Positions 1-8,100 of a DNA stretch of 28,754 nt are shown piece after piece. The position numbers and the translations under genes were made by a program. Source of the DNA: a virus; the IMG/VR virus record IMGVR_UViG_3300032462_000053, positions 1 to 28,754 of that record; one strand, given 5' to 3'. Below the pieces are notes generated by a model that was given only the letters and a program-made list of their open reading frames with translations, made no database searches and was not told the origin of the DNA. Positions within the stretch are counted from its first letter, which is position 1, and each line of letters starts with the position of its first letter.

Positions 1-272
1 CGGCTGGTCTCACTGAGATCCTGCAGTATGCTCAGCACAAGACGGTGCATATCATACTGTACTCCGGATACGAATTCGAGATGGATGGCCTTGAGCGGTT
101 CTCTGAGGTGGTCAAGTTCGCTAAGACATCGGGGTGCAAGTCGATCGAGCAATGGGGCCGCGAAGGTTGGGTTAAGATGCTGCCTAAGGTAATACCCGGC
201 TTCAAGAAAGTTTACACCGTTATGCGGTACGATTTAACAGAGGAAACAACAAATGAAATTCAAAAAGGTTAA
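1..272 (+). CDS. GNAT-like virion-cluster protein, C-terminal part
   Basis: The frame is open from the left edge of the window to a TAA at 270-272, so the true start lies outside. About 90 residues are visible. They include FEMDGLERFSEVVKFAK, a GCKSIEQWGREGW stretch and a final GFKKVYTVMRYDL strand. This pattern (short helix, 'GR.GW' turn, terminal beta strand) is what I associate with the C-terminal half of GNAT-like acetyltransferase proteins that often sit just upstream of phage internal virion genes, in the position of T7 gp13. A GTG at 45 is only an internal codon. The gene overlaps the next one by 20 nt, which places it in the late structural operon. The family call rests on resemblance only; no catalytic residue can be checked in this fragment. 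Confidence 0.45.
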   Translation, partial: AGLTEILQYAQHKTVHIILYSGYEFEMDGLERFSEVVKFAKTSGCKSIEQWGREGWVKMLPKVIPGFKKVYTVMRYDLTEETTNEIQKG

Positions 273-945
273 GTGTACTAAGCAGTACGGTGGCGGTGGT
301 AGCGGCAGCACAAGCTCTACTATTCCTGACTGGGCGGTACCCTACATCAAGAACGTCGGTAACCAAGCCGAAGGTCTGTACGGCGCTGGTGATCTTGGCA
401 GGGTAGCTGGTGCCACGGGTAATCAATCTAATGCCTTCCAAGGCGGTGCCTCAGCTATCCGCTCTGCGGGTGGCCAAGGCTTAGACGCCCTCGGCGCTCA
501 ACAGTCTCGGTTGTCTGGTCTCGCATCTGCTCCTTCAGCAGAGACCCTCGCAGCTAAGAAGGCGGATGTCCTCTACGAGGCACAGAAGGGCGTAGCTGGT
601 CTCAACACTGGCTTCGGCGGTACCGGTACTCTCGGATCAGCACGACAGGCAGTCATGCAAGGCGCTCAGAACGCGGACACCACCGGCAAGCTCGCTGCGG
701 TTGACTCACAGTACGAACAAGCTATGTTCCAGAATCGTCTGGCAGCTGAAGGTGCTCTCGGTCAGTCAGTTGGAGGGTCTGCCAACTTGGCTACAGGCAC
801 AGCGTCTTCTTTGGCTAATCTAGGGGCTCAAGAAAGAGACATTAATCAGCAGACAGCAGACTCGGGTTGGCAAGGCCTTCAGCGTTACGCATCTACTATT
901 TATGGTAACCCAGCTCGTCAACAAACAGTTCAAGGGGGTAAGTAA
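253..945 (+). CDS. Internal virion / DNA-ejection protein (T7 gp14-like position)
   Basis: A 230-aa protein starting at an ATG with an AGAGGAAA ribosome site about 9 nt upstream. It opens with a basic stretch (KFKKVKCTK) and a glycine/serine linker, followed by a long segment rich in Gly, Ala, Gln and Ser with predicted helices (for example ETLAAKKADVLYEAQKG and AVDSQYEQAMFQNRLAAEGAL). It has no signal peptide and no enzyme motif. Small Ala/Gly/Gln-rich proteins placed before giant internal virion proteins are typical of ejectosome components such as T7 gp14, which form part of the channel for DNA entry. The gene overlaps the preceding fragment, and its TAA overlaps the next ATG (TAATG). The function is inferred from composition and position. 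Confidence 0.5.
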   Translation: MKFKKVKCTKQYGGGGSGSTSSTIPDWAVPYIKNVGNQAEGLYGAGDLGRVAGATGNQSNAFQGGASAIRSAGGQGLDALGAQQSRLSGLASAPSAETLAAKKADVLYEAQKGVAGLNTGFGGTGTLGSARQAVMQGAQNADTTGKLAAVDSQYEQAMFQNRLAAEGALGQSVGGSANLATGTASSLANLGAQERDINQQTADSGWQGLQRYASTIYGNPARQQTVQGGK

Positions 946-1709
946 TGTCTGGAGAAGCAGCAAACCAGTCGGTAAGCCAGCAGACCGGCGTCTACTCACC
1001 ACAGGCGAATCCGGTAGCCGCCCAGGGAGGTAAGGGTGGTGCGCAGGAAGGTTACGGCCCACGGGCTACCGACTTCCAACCGACTACGGTCAACGATGGC
1101 CGCTACCAGCGGCTCCTTAACCAAGGCTACTCGCCACAGGCGAATCCGGTAGCCGCCCAAGGTGGTAAGGGCGGTGCGCAGGGTGGTAACGCACCACCCG
1201 GGTTTACTAGCGTGATCAACCAGCAACCAGCCTTGAATGCGCCTGCCGCGTCACAAGCCCCGACGTGGTACTCGCCACGGCAAGGCATGGATGACTACGG
1301 CAATGGCCCGTCCGCTTCCTATGGTGGTGCATCCTCCAGCAGTGATGGCCTGCAGGGGCTAGCTCAAGGCCCGCTCGGTAGAGCTGTTGGAACGGTCGCT
1401 AATTTCTTTGACCCGATGACCAACAACGCACCAGTGCAAAACGGTCCAACTAACGGCTATGCCAATTTAGGTGAATCAGTCTCGGGTCCAGCAGTTAGCT
1501 ACGGGGACCCTCGCAGTAATGCGCCTGGTGGTAACTACGGTGCTTACCCCGGCGGTGGTGGTTCAGCAGTTAGCTACGGGGACCCTCGCAGTAATGCGCC
1601 TGGTGGTAACTACGGTGCTTACCCCGGCGGCGGGGATAGAGGCGGTGATTCGTCTGGCAGAGACGGGAACTTCGGCGCCGGTGACTATGGCGACGGCACT
1701 GACCGATAA
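945..1709 (+). CDS. Low-complexity Gly/Pro/Ser-rich virion-cluster protein with internal repeats
   Basis: A 254-aa protein whose ATG overlaps the upstream stop codon; GGGG lies 6 nt before it. I do not recognise a family. The sequence is mostly disordered in character, with few hydrophobic residues. It has two repeat types: a YSPQANPVAAQGGKGGAQ block at residues 17-34 and 62-79, and a 25-residue VSYGDPRSNAPGGNYGAYPGGG-type block present twice near residues 183-230. The C-terminus is Gly/Asp-rich (GNFGAGDYGDGTDR). Being sandwiched between ejection-protein candidates makes a structural or assembly role likely, perhaps as a flexible linker protein. Nothing in the sequence shows enzymatic activity. 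The repeats are almost perfect at DNA level, which points to recent duplication. Confidence 0.55.
   Translation: MSGEAANQSVSQQTGVYSPQANPVAAQGGKGGAQEGYGPRATDFQPTTVNDGRYQRLLNQGYSPQANPVAAQGGKGGAQGGNAPPGFTSVINQQPALNAPAASQAPTWYSPRQGMDDYGNGPSASYGGASSSSDGLQGLAQGPLGRAVGTVANFFDPMTNNAPVQNGPTNGYANLGESVSGPAVSYGDPRSNAPGGNYGAYPGGGGSAVSYGDPRSNAPGGNYGAYPGGGDRGGDSSGRDGNFGAGDYGDGTDR
992..1182 (+). repeat. Dispersed 56-bp direct repeat (two copies)
   Basis: Copies at 992-1047 and 1127-1182 differ at only a few positions and are 135 bp (45 codons) apart, so both are read in the same frame. They encode the YSPQANPVAAQGGKGGAQ block. The intervening 79 bp is unrelated. Confidence 0.85.
1489..1630 (+). repeat. 75-bp tandem repeat inside the 254-aa gene
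   Basis: Two adjacent units with a 75-bp period start at 1489 and 1564 (both begin cagcagttagctacgggg). They are identical over 67 bp and then diverge in a GGC/GGT glycine run. The period is a multiple of three, so copy-number change would keep the frame. Confidence 0.9.
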
Positions 1710-1721
1710 CTAGGAGGTACT

Positions 1722-2129
1722 ATGGAAGACGCATGGGGTTGGGCAACTGAAAAGAAACGAGGGCCGCTAACCAGCAACGGTCTCATAGCTATGGGCACAT
1801 CGCAAGAGCAAGCTCCCGGTGTACAGTATACCGGCTCTGCGTCTGGTGGGCTCGTTCCCGCTGCGCAAGCCATGGCAATGAAGCAGGGGCTGAAGATGGC
1901 GACTAAAGCACCACCAGCCGCAGCGATGGGGCCATTGAGCGAGGCAGCTGCAGCAGCAGCTGTAGACGCCAGCTTGGCAGGAGCAGGTACCGCAGCAGCT
2001 GGAGCGGGTACCGCAGCAGCTGGGGCAGGCGCTATGGGCGCTCTCGGGGCAGCTGTGCCCTGGGTAGGAGCCGCTTATGCAGCCGACAAGGCGCTAGGTC
2101 TCGGTCTCTTCAAGAGGTTCGGGCTATAA
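1722..2129 (+). CDS. Small Ala/Gly-rich virion-cluster protein with hydrophobic C-terminus
   Basis: A 135-aa protein with a strong ribosome site (AGGAGG, 6 nt before the ATG). The first 60 residues are polar. Residues 75-125 are very rich in Ala and Gly and contain a short tandem repeat, GAGTAAA, encoded by a 21-bp DNA unit near 1980-2020. The tail (GALGAAVPWVGAAYAADKALGLGLF) is hydrophobic enough to insert into or lie on a membrane. I do not recognise a family. The position, between two ejection-protein candidates, and the Ala/Gly-rich amphipathic end suggest a small virion protein that interacts with the cell envelope during DNA entry. This is an inference. Confidence 0.5.
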   Translation: MEDAWGWATEKKRGPLTSNGLIAMGTSQEQAPGVQYTGSASGGLVPAAQAMAMKQGLKMATKAPPAAAMGPLSEAAAAAAVDASLAGAGTAAAGAGTAAAGAGAMGALGAAVPWVGAAYAADKALGLGLFKRFGL

Positions 2130-2147
2130 CATTAAGGAGATTCTAAT

Positions 2148-5100
2148 ATGGGACCATTGGGCGGCATGAGTGCTACACACGGAGCTAAGATTCAGAAGAA
2201 CAAGCGGGAGCAAGAGGCGCATGACCAAAAGATGGCCCTTAAGGATCAGGAGTCCGAGGCTAAATATGGCTTTGCTTCCCGCATGAGTAACATCAAGGAA
2301 CAGGAAGCGGTGGCTAAGGCTAACCAAGCGCTGTCCCACAAGGATGTTAAGTTCAAAGAGACGATGGGTGGCCCGCTCGGTAAACCAGCTATGCCTATGG
2401 TGCATATGCCGGGTGAGCAGATGGATATGGGCGGCATTGATGCTCTTACGGGGCAACCTATGAGTGGTAAGGATACTATTCCAGCTATGATGGGTGACCA
2501 ACCGATCGCTCTGTCTCCTGGTGAGGCAATCATTCCTGAGTCATCTGCTCAAGACCCGAAGAACAAACCGGCTATCGCTCAGATGGTTGAAGAGGGCCGG
2601 GAGGGTTACAACTCGGGTTCCACGGCTGTAGGCTATTCAATGGGGTCAGTCGGGTTGAAGCCTATCAAGATCCAAAAGCCGAAGAAGATCGGTGTTAACC
2701 GGACTGCGGTATTGCCTGGGTTGCCTGGGGTGAATCGGTTGGGGTTTGCTGGTGGTAGAGTTGGGATGGATGATGAGGAAAGCCAAGCCATGTCGGATGC
2801 TAGGCGTTTCTTTACACCTGAGATGTCCGGTCCAGGTGGGGGTATGATGCTCCCCCAGACAGAGCAGTCGGTGCCAATGATCGGGTCGTCTGCTAGAACG
2901 CCTAGGGGTACTGGTTTGATGGACTATATCTTTAGGCCCGCTAGCGAGTACAACTCTAACGTAAAACAGCAGAACAGCAACCCAGGCGCACCGGTAATTC
3001 GCGGCGCTCAACCCGCTGGCGGTGTTGGTGTACCCGAGTTAGCCACCAGGTATCCGCCGATTGGCCCAGAGGGGGTTAACGAGCGCATTCTCAGTGGACA
3101 AGGGCAGGGGTATCCCGTGCCCGCCGATCCGCCGTCAGGTCGACCGACGGAGGCACAAGTAATAAATAGCGAATCCGGTGGTGACCCAGGAGCTCAGAGC
3201 CGCTGGACCACAGCTCGTGGTTTGCACCAGATGACCGATGACTCTCGGGCTGACGTCGAAGCGCGCTACCCAGGATATGCAAAAAGGGATTTCAATGACG
3301 TAGCGGTACAAAAAGACTACAGGTTAGCCTATATTGACATTCTGGGGGGTCAACTAAATGCCAAAGGTATAACCCCAACAGCTAACGCGATTAACCAAGC
3401 TTGGGTTGTGGGTGCCGGGGGTCTCAGTAAGATTCGTGCGGCTAACCCTAATGCCTTGCTAGACGACATCTTGGGCTTCACTGGGAAGGTCAATGCTGAC
3501 GGCTCTAAACAGCGCGTCACTGACATCAACCCTAACTTGGCTGGTAAAACAGCCGGACAGTTCCTCTCAGACCCCAATCCGTATTCTAGATCTGGGTCAC
3601 CTACGGCCTCCAAAGGACAACCCGTTCCCGCTGTTGGCGGCAGTGTAGCCTCCAAAGGACAACCCGTTCCCGCTGTTGGCGGCAGTGTAGCCTCTGTCAA
3701 CGGCGGCAAGCCTGGTGAAATGCCACAACCAAGCGGGATGTCCGAAGAACAGGTTAGATCTCTGTATAATTCAATGGGTTCTTCTGGAGAGATCATTAAC
3801 GCCTCTGGTAAGGTTGAGCAGGCGGTGGCCGCCGCCGAGGGGAAGCCACCCGCGGAGCGTAAGGGGTTTCTGGCTGGTGTTATTAGCGCCCTTGTCGGGG
3901 AACATGGATTGATGTCCGGGGAAAACGCAGGTCGTCTAGGTGTGATTGTTGCTGGTGGTCTGCTTTCGGGTATGACCTTTGGTAAGGCATTTGGAATGGC
4001 CGCTAAAAACACGCTTCAATGGCACGACCAGCAGCAGTCGGAGCGTGTTGCGGGTGAGAACGCGGATAAGCGGCAGGCTGCATCAGATACTCGTGCGGAT
4101 AAGCGGCAGGCTGCATCAGATACTCGTGCAGAGAAGGCGCAGGCTGCATCAGATACTCGCGCAGAGAAGTCGCAGGTGGCTCTTGAAGATCGCGCAGCTC
4201 GCGCAGCTCGTAGAAAATTTGATTCGGACGAATCAACGGACCGTCGCAAATTGTACGAAAAGGCCGTAGACGATGCGTCTAAGATCGACTGGAAGAACGT
4301 GCCCAACATGGCGATGCGCGTCGAACTCACCGATAGATTTAGGATCAATCCGGAAGACTCTATGGAAGTCCGTACAGCTAAGCATCGAGGGTTGGTAGAC
4401 GCGGTGCATCGGGTATCCGTTTCGAAGGACGCTGCAGCCAACAAGCCATCTGCCGAAACAATGGCTGTTAAACCCACAACAGGGGAGCGCGCTACGTCTC
4501 GTAGGCTTAACGGTAACTTTCAATTGTTAACAAAAGACGGTTGGAAGGATGCAGACCAGGTTGGCTGGCTTAGCCACCAAGATTGGTCTGCCAATGAAAA
4601 GGACGTCGAGAATCGTATAAAAAACTCCATGGGTGTTAGAGAGGCCGCTGAAGCAAAAGCACGCCTAAAGGATCCAAAATTTACGGAGGGTCAGGTCCAA
4701 GCGCAGGTTAACTATATTACGGCTGCTATGAAGGGTCTGTATAACAAACTCGGTGGAAGTATGAATCCAGACGACTTCGCCACCGTTTCTGAAACCACGA
4801 TGGCCAATTTACCACCCGACGTTTATCTTACTAAAGAAGAGCTTCAACGGCAGGCATTTGGCCACGCTCTATACGCCAAGCTACCAACTAACCGGATCCT
4901 GTACAATGACGCCAATGGCGGCAAGCGTATCCCAGCGGTCGACCTCGGTAAATTCGCTGAGAACGTACAGAAGCTGGCTAAGAAGAATGGGCTTGAGATT
5001 GATCAGCAAGCTGGCGTGCTTGAGAAGGCATACATTCTCCTTGACGCCAAAGAGAAGCAACCCTGGGTGGCCAAGGCGCGTAATACCAAGTCTGATATTA

Positions 5101-5153
5101 CATCAGCATTTCTGCTGTGGGCTAACGATATCGACAACCCTGTAAATAAGTAA
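2148..5153 (+). CDS. Giant internal virion protein with lytic transglycosylase (SLT) domain
   Basis: A 1001-aa protein starting at an ATG after AAGGAGATT. Residues 110-135 hold a LSPGEAIIPESS motif common in large phage virion proteins. Residues about 333-450 form an SLT-type peptidoglycan lytic transglycosylase domain: E342 in NSESGGDPGAQS is the likely catalytic acid, followed by ARGLHQM and a later NAINQAWVVGAGG segment. Such domains cut glycan strands so that a phage can open the cell wall during entry, as in T7 gp16. Two 14-residue ASKGQPVPAVGGSV repeats follow the domain. Near 585-625 there is a hydrophobic glycine-rich stretch, and residues 639-682 form four 11-residue charged repeats that look like a coiled coil. 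The rest is helical without recognisable motifs. The gene lies 18 nt after its neighbour and 12 nt before the next. Confidence 0.8.
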   Translation: MGPLGGMSATHGAKIQKNKREQEAHDQKMALKDQESEAKYGFASRMSNIKEQEAVAKANQALSHKDVKFKETMGGPLGKPAMPMVHMPGEQMDMGGIDALTGQPMSGKDTIPAMMGDQPIALSPGEAIIPESSAQDPKNKPAIAQMVEEGREGYNSGSTAVGYSMGSVGLKPIKIQKPKKIGVNRTAVLPGLPGVNRLGFAGGRVGMDDEESQAMSDARRFFTPEMSGPGGGMMLPQTEQSVPMIGSSARTPRGTGLMDYIFRPASEYNSNVKQQNSNPGAPVIRGAQPAGGVGVPELATRYPPIGPEGVNERILSGQGQGYPVPADPPSGRPTEAQVINSESGGDPGAQSRWTTARGLHQMTDDSRADVEARYPGYAKRDFNDVAVQKDYRLAYIDILGGQLNAKGITPTANAINQAWVVGAGGLSKIRAANPNALLDDILGFTGKVNADGSKQRVTDINPNLAGKTAGQFLSDPNPYSRSGSPTASKGQPVPAVGGSVASKGQPVPAVGGSVASVNGGKPGEMPQPSGMSEEQVRSLYNSMGSSGEIINASGKVEQAVAAAEGKPPAERKGFLAGVISALVGEHGLMSGENAGRLGVIVAGGLLSGMTFGKAFGMAAKNTLQWHDQQQSERVAGENADKRQAASDTRADKRQAASDTRAEKAQAASDTRAEKSQVALEDRAARAARRKFDSDESTDRRKLYEKAVDDASKIDWKNVPNMAMRVELTDRFRINPEDSMEVRTAKHRGLVDAVHRVSVSKDAAANKPSAETMAVKPTTGERATSRRLNGNFQLLTKDGWKDADQVGWLSHQDWSANEKDVENRIKNSMGVREAAEAKARLKDPKFTEGQVQAQVNYITAAMKGLYNKLGGSMNPDDFATVSETTMANLPPDVYLTKEELQRQAFGHALYAKLPTNRILYNDANGGKRIPAVDLGKFAENVQKLAKKNGLEIDQQAGVLEKAYILLDAKEKQPWVAKARNTKSDITSAFLLWANDIDNPVNK
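3606..3689 (+). repeat. 42-bp perfect tandem repeat (two units)
   Basis: Units 3606-3647 and 3648-3689 are identical and encode ASKGQPVPAVGGSV twice. A third, truncated start (gcctct) follows. The proline/glycine-rich unit looks like a linker between the SLT domain and the helical C-terminal part. Confidence 0.9.
4062..4193 (+). repeat. 33-bp tandem repeat encoding 11-residue (hendecad) repeats
   Basis: Four units begin at 4062, 4095, 4128 and 4161. The first two are identical; the third and fourth diverge progressively. They encode ADKRQAASDTR, ADKRQAASDTR, AEKAQAASDTR and AEKSQVALEDR. An 11-residue period with alternating basic and acidic residues fits a straight or right-handed coiled coil in the virion protein. 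Confidence 0.9.
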
Positions 5154-5165
5154 AGGAGTATCCCT

Positions 5166-8100
5166 GTGACTAATGACGAACTACCGGCATTTTTAGACGC
5201 TGAGTATGCCAAGATCAGAGCCGCAGGGAAGCCCGCTGGTCCTCCTCTGGAGATCGATGGTAAACGAACGGGGTCTACTTGGGTAGATCCTGACACCATC
5301 AAGATTGGTGGTACGGAATCCGCTCGACTCAAGGGCTTCAACGCCCCTGAGAGGGGGAAGATCGTTGGTGGTGTTTACATCCCCGGCGAAATCTCCGATG
5401 ACCAAACACAGCAAAACGTATCCGATGTTATCCGCGCTGGTGGGTATACGCAGGGCGATCGAGATGGGAAGGATGCCCATAAGCGTACCCTCCTTGATAT
5501 TCAGAATAAAGATAAAACCTCGCTAGGGGACACGCTAACTGAAACCGGGGTTGCCCCTATCAATGCGTTCTCTAGTCTGGAGGCAATTAAAAACAAGAAC
5601 ATGGCTCAAGCAGCCGATCGGATGCTGCCCACTAATCCTAAGACGGCTGATCCACTCAGGCAGATTGCTGCCCGTGAGCAGGCTGCACAGTACATCCCCA
5701 AGGTGAATGTGGCAGACCCGGCGGCTTACGCGTCCATCAAACGGAATACTGGTGCTTCTGCAGCTATCAAGGGCGCAGAGGAGGTTAGCCGTTTAGAAGG
5801 CCTGTTGGCTCGACGAGACCTGCCACAACGCGTTAGGGATAACCTGACCAAGAACCTGGCTGATGCTCGCCAAAACATATTCCTTGCTGGCACAATGCCG
5901 GACATTGTTGGTGGTGTAAATGTCCAGCCCCATGATCGTTCGGTCATGAACGTGGCAAAGAACCAGTTTTCTACAATGCTAACTAACGCATCGCTAGATG
6001 TTTTAAAGGGCATTGGCGGGGTCTCAGAGATGGCCTCTGAAGCGGCAGGCTGGGACGGTTTAGCTGCTCGATCAAAGAACTACTCTGAGGCTATTAAGGG
6101 AGAACAAGATGGGTTGGCTGAGACCTTGTCCAGCTTTAGTCAAATTCCAGGGCGCACCAACTGGCAAACCGTGAAGAACACCGGGCTGTATGTAACCAAC
6201 TTGCTAGCAGGGATGTTGCCTTCCGTGGCTATCTTGGTGGCATCGGGCGGTGCTGCTGGAGCCGTAGGTTTAGCGGGTGTAGCTGGCTTCGCAGCAAGCG
6301 CAGCAGCACCGTCCTTGATTTACGCCGGTCAGTTTTTTGCTGAGCAAGACGACAAGCAAAAGAACCCGGCACTGGCGCTGGCCATGGGGATAACCTCAGG
6401 TGTGTTAGATCGGCTTGGCCTGAGTGTGATCATGAGTGGGGGAACGGTCAACACACTTGTTGGTCGTAATCTAATCCTAGATGCAATGAGGAAAAGTAAA
6501 AAGTATGCAACAGAAACGGAAATGATGTCTGTGCTAGACAACATGACCAAGAAGGAGATCGTTAGCCTTGCTGCATCTGGTGAGAAATTTGCTAAGATGC
6601 AGGTGGGCACTTCCCAGTCTATGGCGCTTTCGATGAAGTCGTTAGCTGAGGCGGTTGGCAGTGAGTCGATTACGGAGACCCTCCAGCAAGGCGCTCAGAT
6701 GATCGCCGAGAAGGGTCAGTGGAATATGGACGCGCAGTACGAGAAAGACTTCTATGACCAGCTGCTTGAAGCTGCGGTTGGCGGCGGTGTTATGGCCGGT
6801 GTTATGCGAGCCCCCGGCGGTATTCGCGACAAGATGCAGTGGAAGGGGATAGCTGACGGGTACAAACCTTACGAGGGTAAGCCGAAGGAAAACCAGATGT
6901 TCCAGTCGGATAACCAATCCGAGTTAGCATCCGGTAGGGGTCATGAGAATACTCGCGCAATGGTCGAGAGTATGGCTTCTGCACCTGTTGACGGGTCAAC
7001 CTCGGGCTATGAGCTTACAGGGATGGACTCCAAAAGGGGAGTAGTGCATGGTCTCAAGGCTGTGTTTACCGATCCGGTGTCTCTGCTGCGACAGCTTGGC
7101 GATACCATCGTGCCCTCTATGTTCACAAAAGAAGGCGCGGTCCGTAAGAACATGGGGTACCTACGCGCTATTATTTTTGGCGGCTCCCTTCCAGGGGATA
7201 ACGCTTCTGGTGTAAAGCAGCGGCTCATGGGCCGGTTCTCCGGTTACTCGGCTGAGTCCCTAGCACAGAGATTGTCTACTAACCCAAAGAAGGCCGACAA
7301 CCTGGTTCGCGAAGCTTGGCAAAATTACTGGGCAAAAGGTCTCACGCTTCCCCAGACCAGTATTCAGAATACCGAGTTGCAGAACTGGAAGGCGGGTGTT
7401 GACGATATCCGCACGGCTATGCTCGAAGAGTCAGCACGTGCCGGTATCCCATTGGATTCTATCCTGAATGACCACGCCTTGTTTGAGTCCTCTGACATCC
7501 ACCCGGAAACCCTACAGGCCCACCGAGCGGCTGTCGAGAACAAGATGGTCAACACGCCGGATGCAGCCGGACATGTTGCCACACAACGGGAAGCCAATGA
7601 GGCTATCAAGGCTATTATGTCTGGCAATGTAGCTGCAGCATCGCAAGCAAGACAGTTTATGTCCGACCACGGCGTTTTCAAAGATCCGGCGCTTGGGCAT
7701 GTATTCGAGAGCAACGTGTTCACGGGCATTGAGAACTTAAAAGAGCGAGTTAGCCGTGATATTATGCACAAGGTTTACCTCGGTAAGAATGGGGAGATCC
7801 TGGGCCGTTTGCTACAGCAGGCTAAGGCTGCTGGCGAGTTCGAGACGGATGCGCAGTATGATCAAGCTGTTACAGATACTAAGGCATGGTACGAGATTAT
7901 GACGGGGCAGTACCACCCGTTGGATGAGCATCCCAATCTCAAGAAGATCTTGGGGTGGGGTGTAACGGCCACTATGCTGTCTGCTCTCGGTAAGGCGGGA
8001 TTGTCTTCTATGGCTGAGGTTGGCATGTCCACCCTTGGAACTGAAGGGCACAACACTGGCAAACAGCTGGGGTCGTTCTTTAACAACTTCTGGAAGGAGT

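Noticed and set aside
1471-1713. 80-codon + strand frame over the tandem repeat
   Set aside because: It is a shifted reading of the repeat in the 254-aa gene; its own internal repetition comes from the 75-bp unit, and it has no start signal.
3350-4012. Long antisense open frame (220 codons) opposite the 1001-aa virion gene
   Set aside because: It mirrors the codon bias of the + strand gene, includes the antisense of its repeats, and has no plausible ribosome site or motif. The same applies to 4,016-4,477 and 12,375-12,938.
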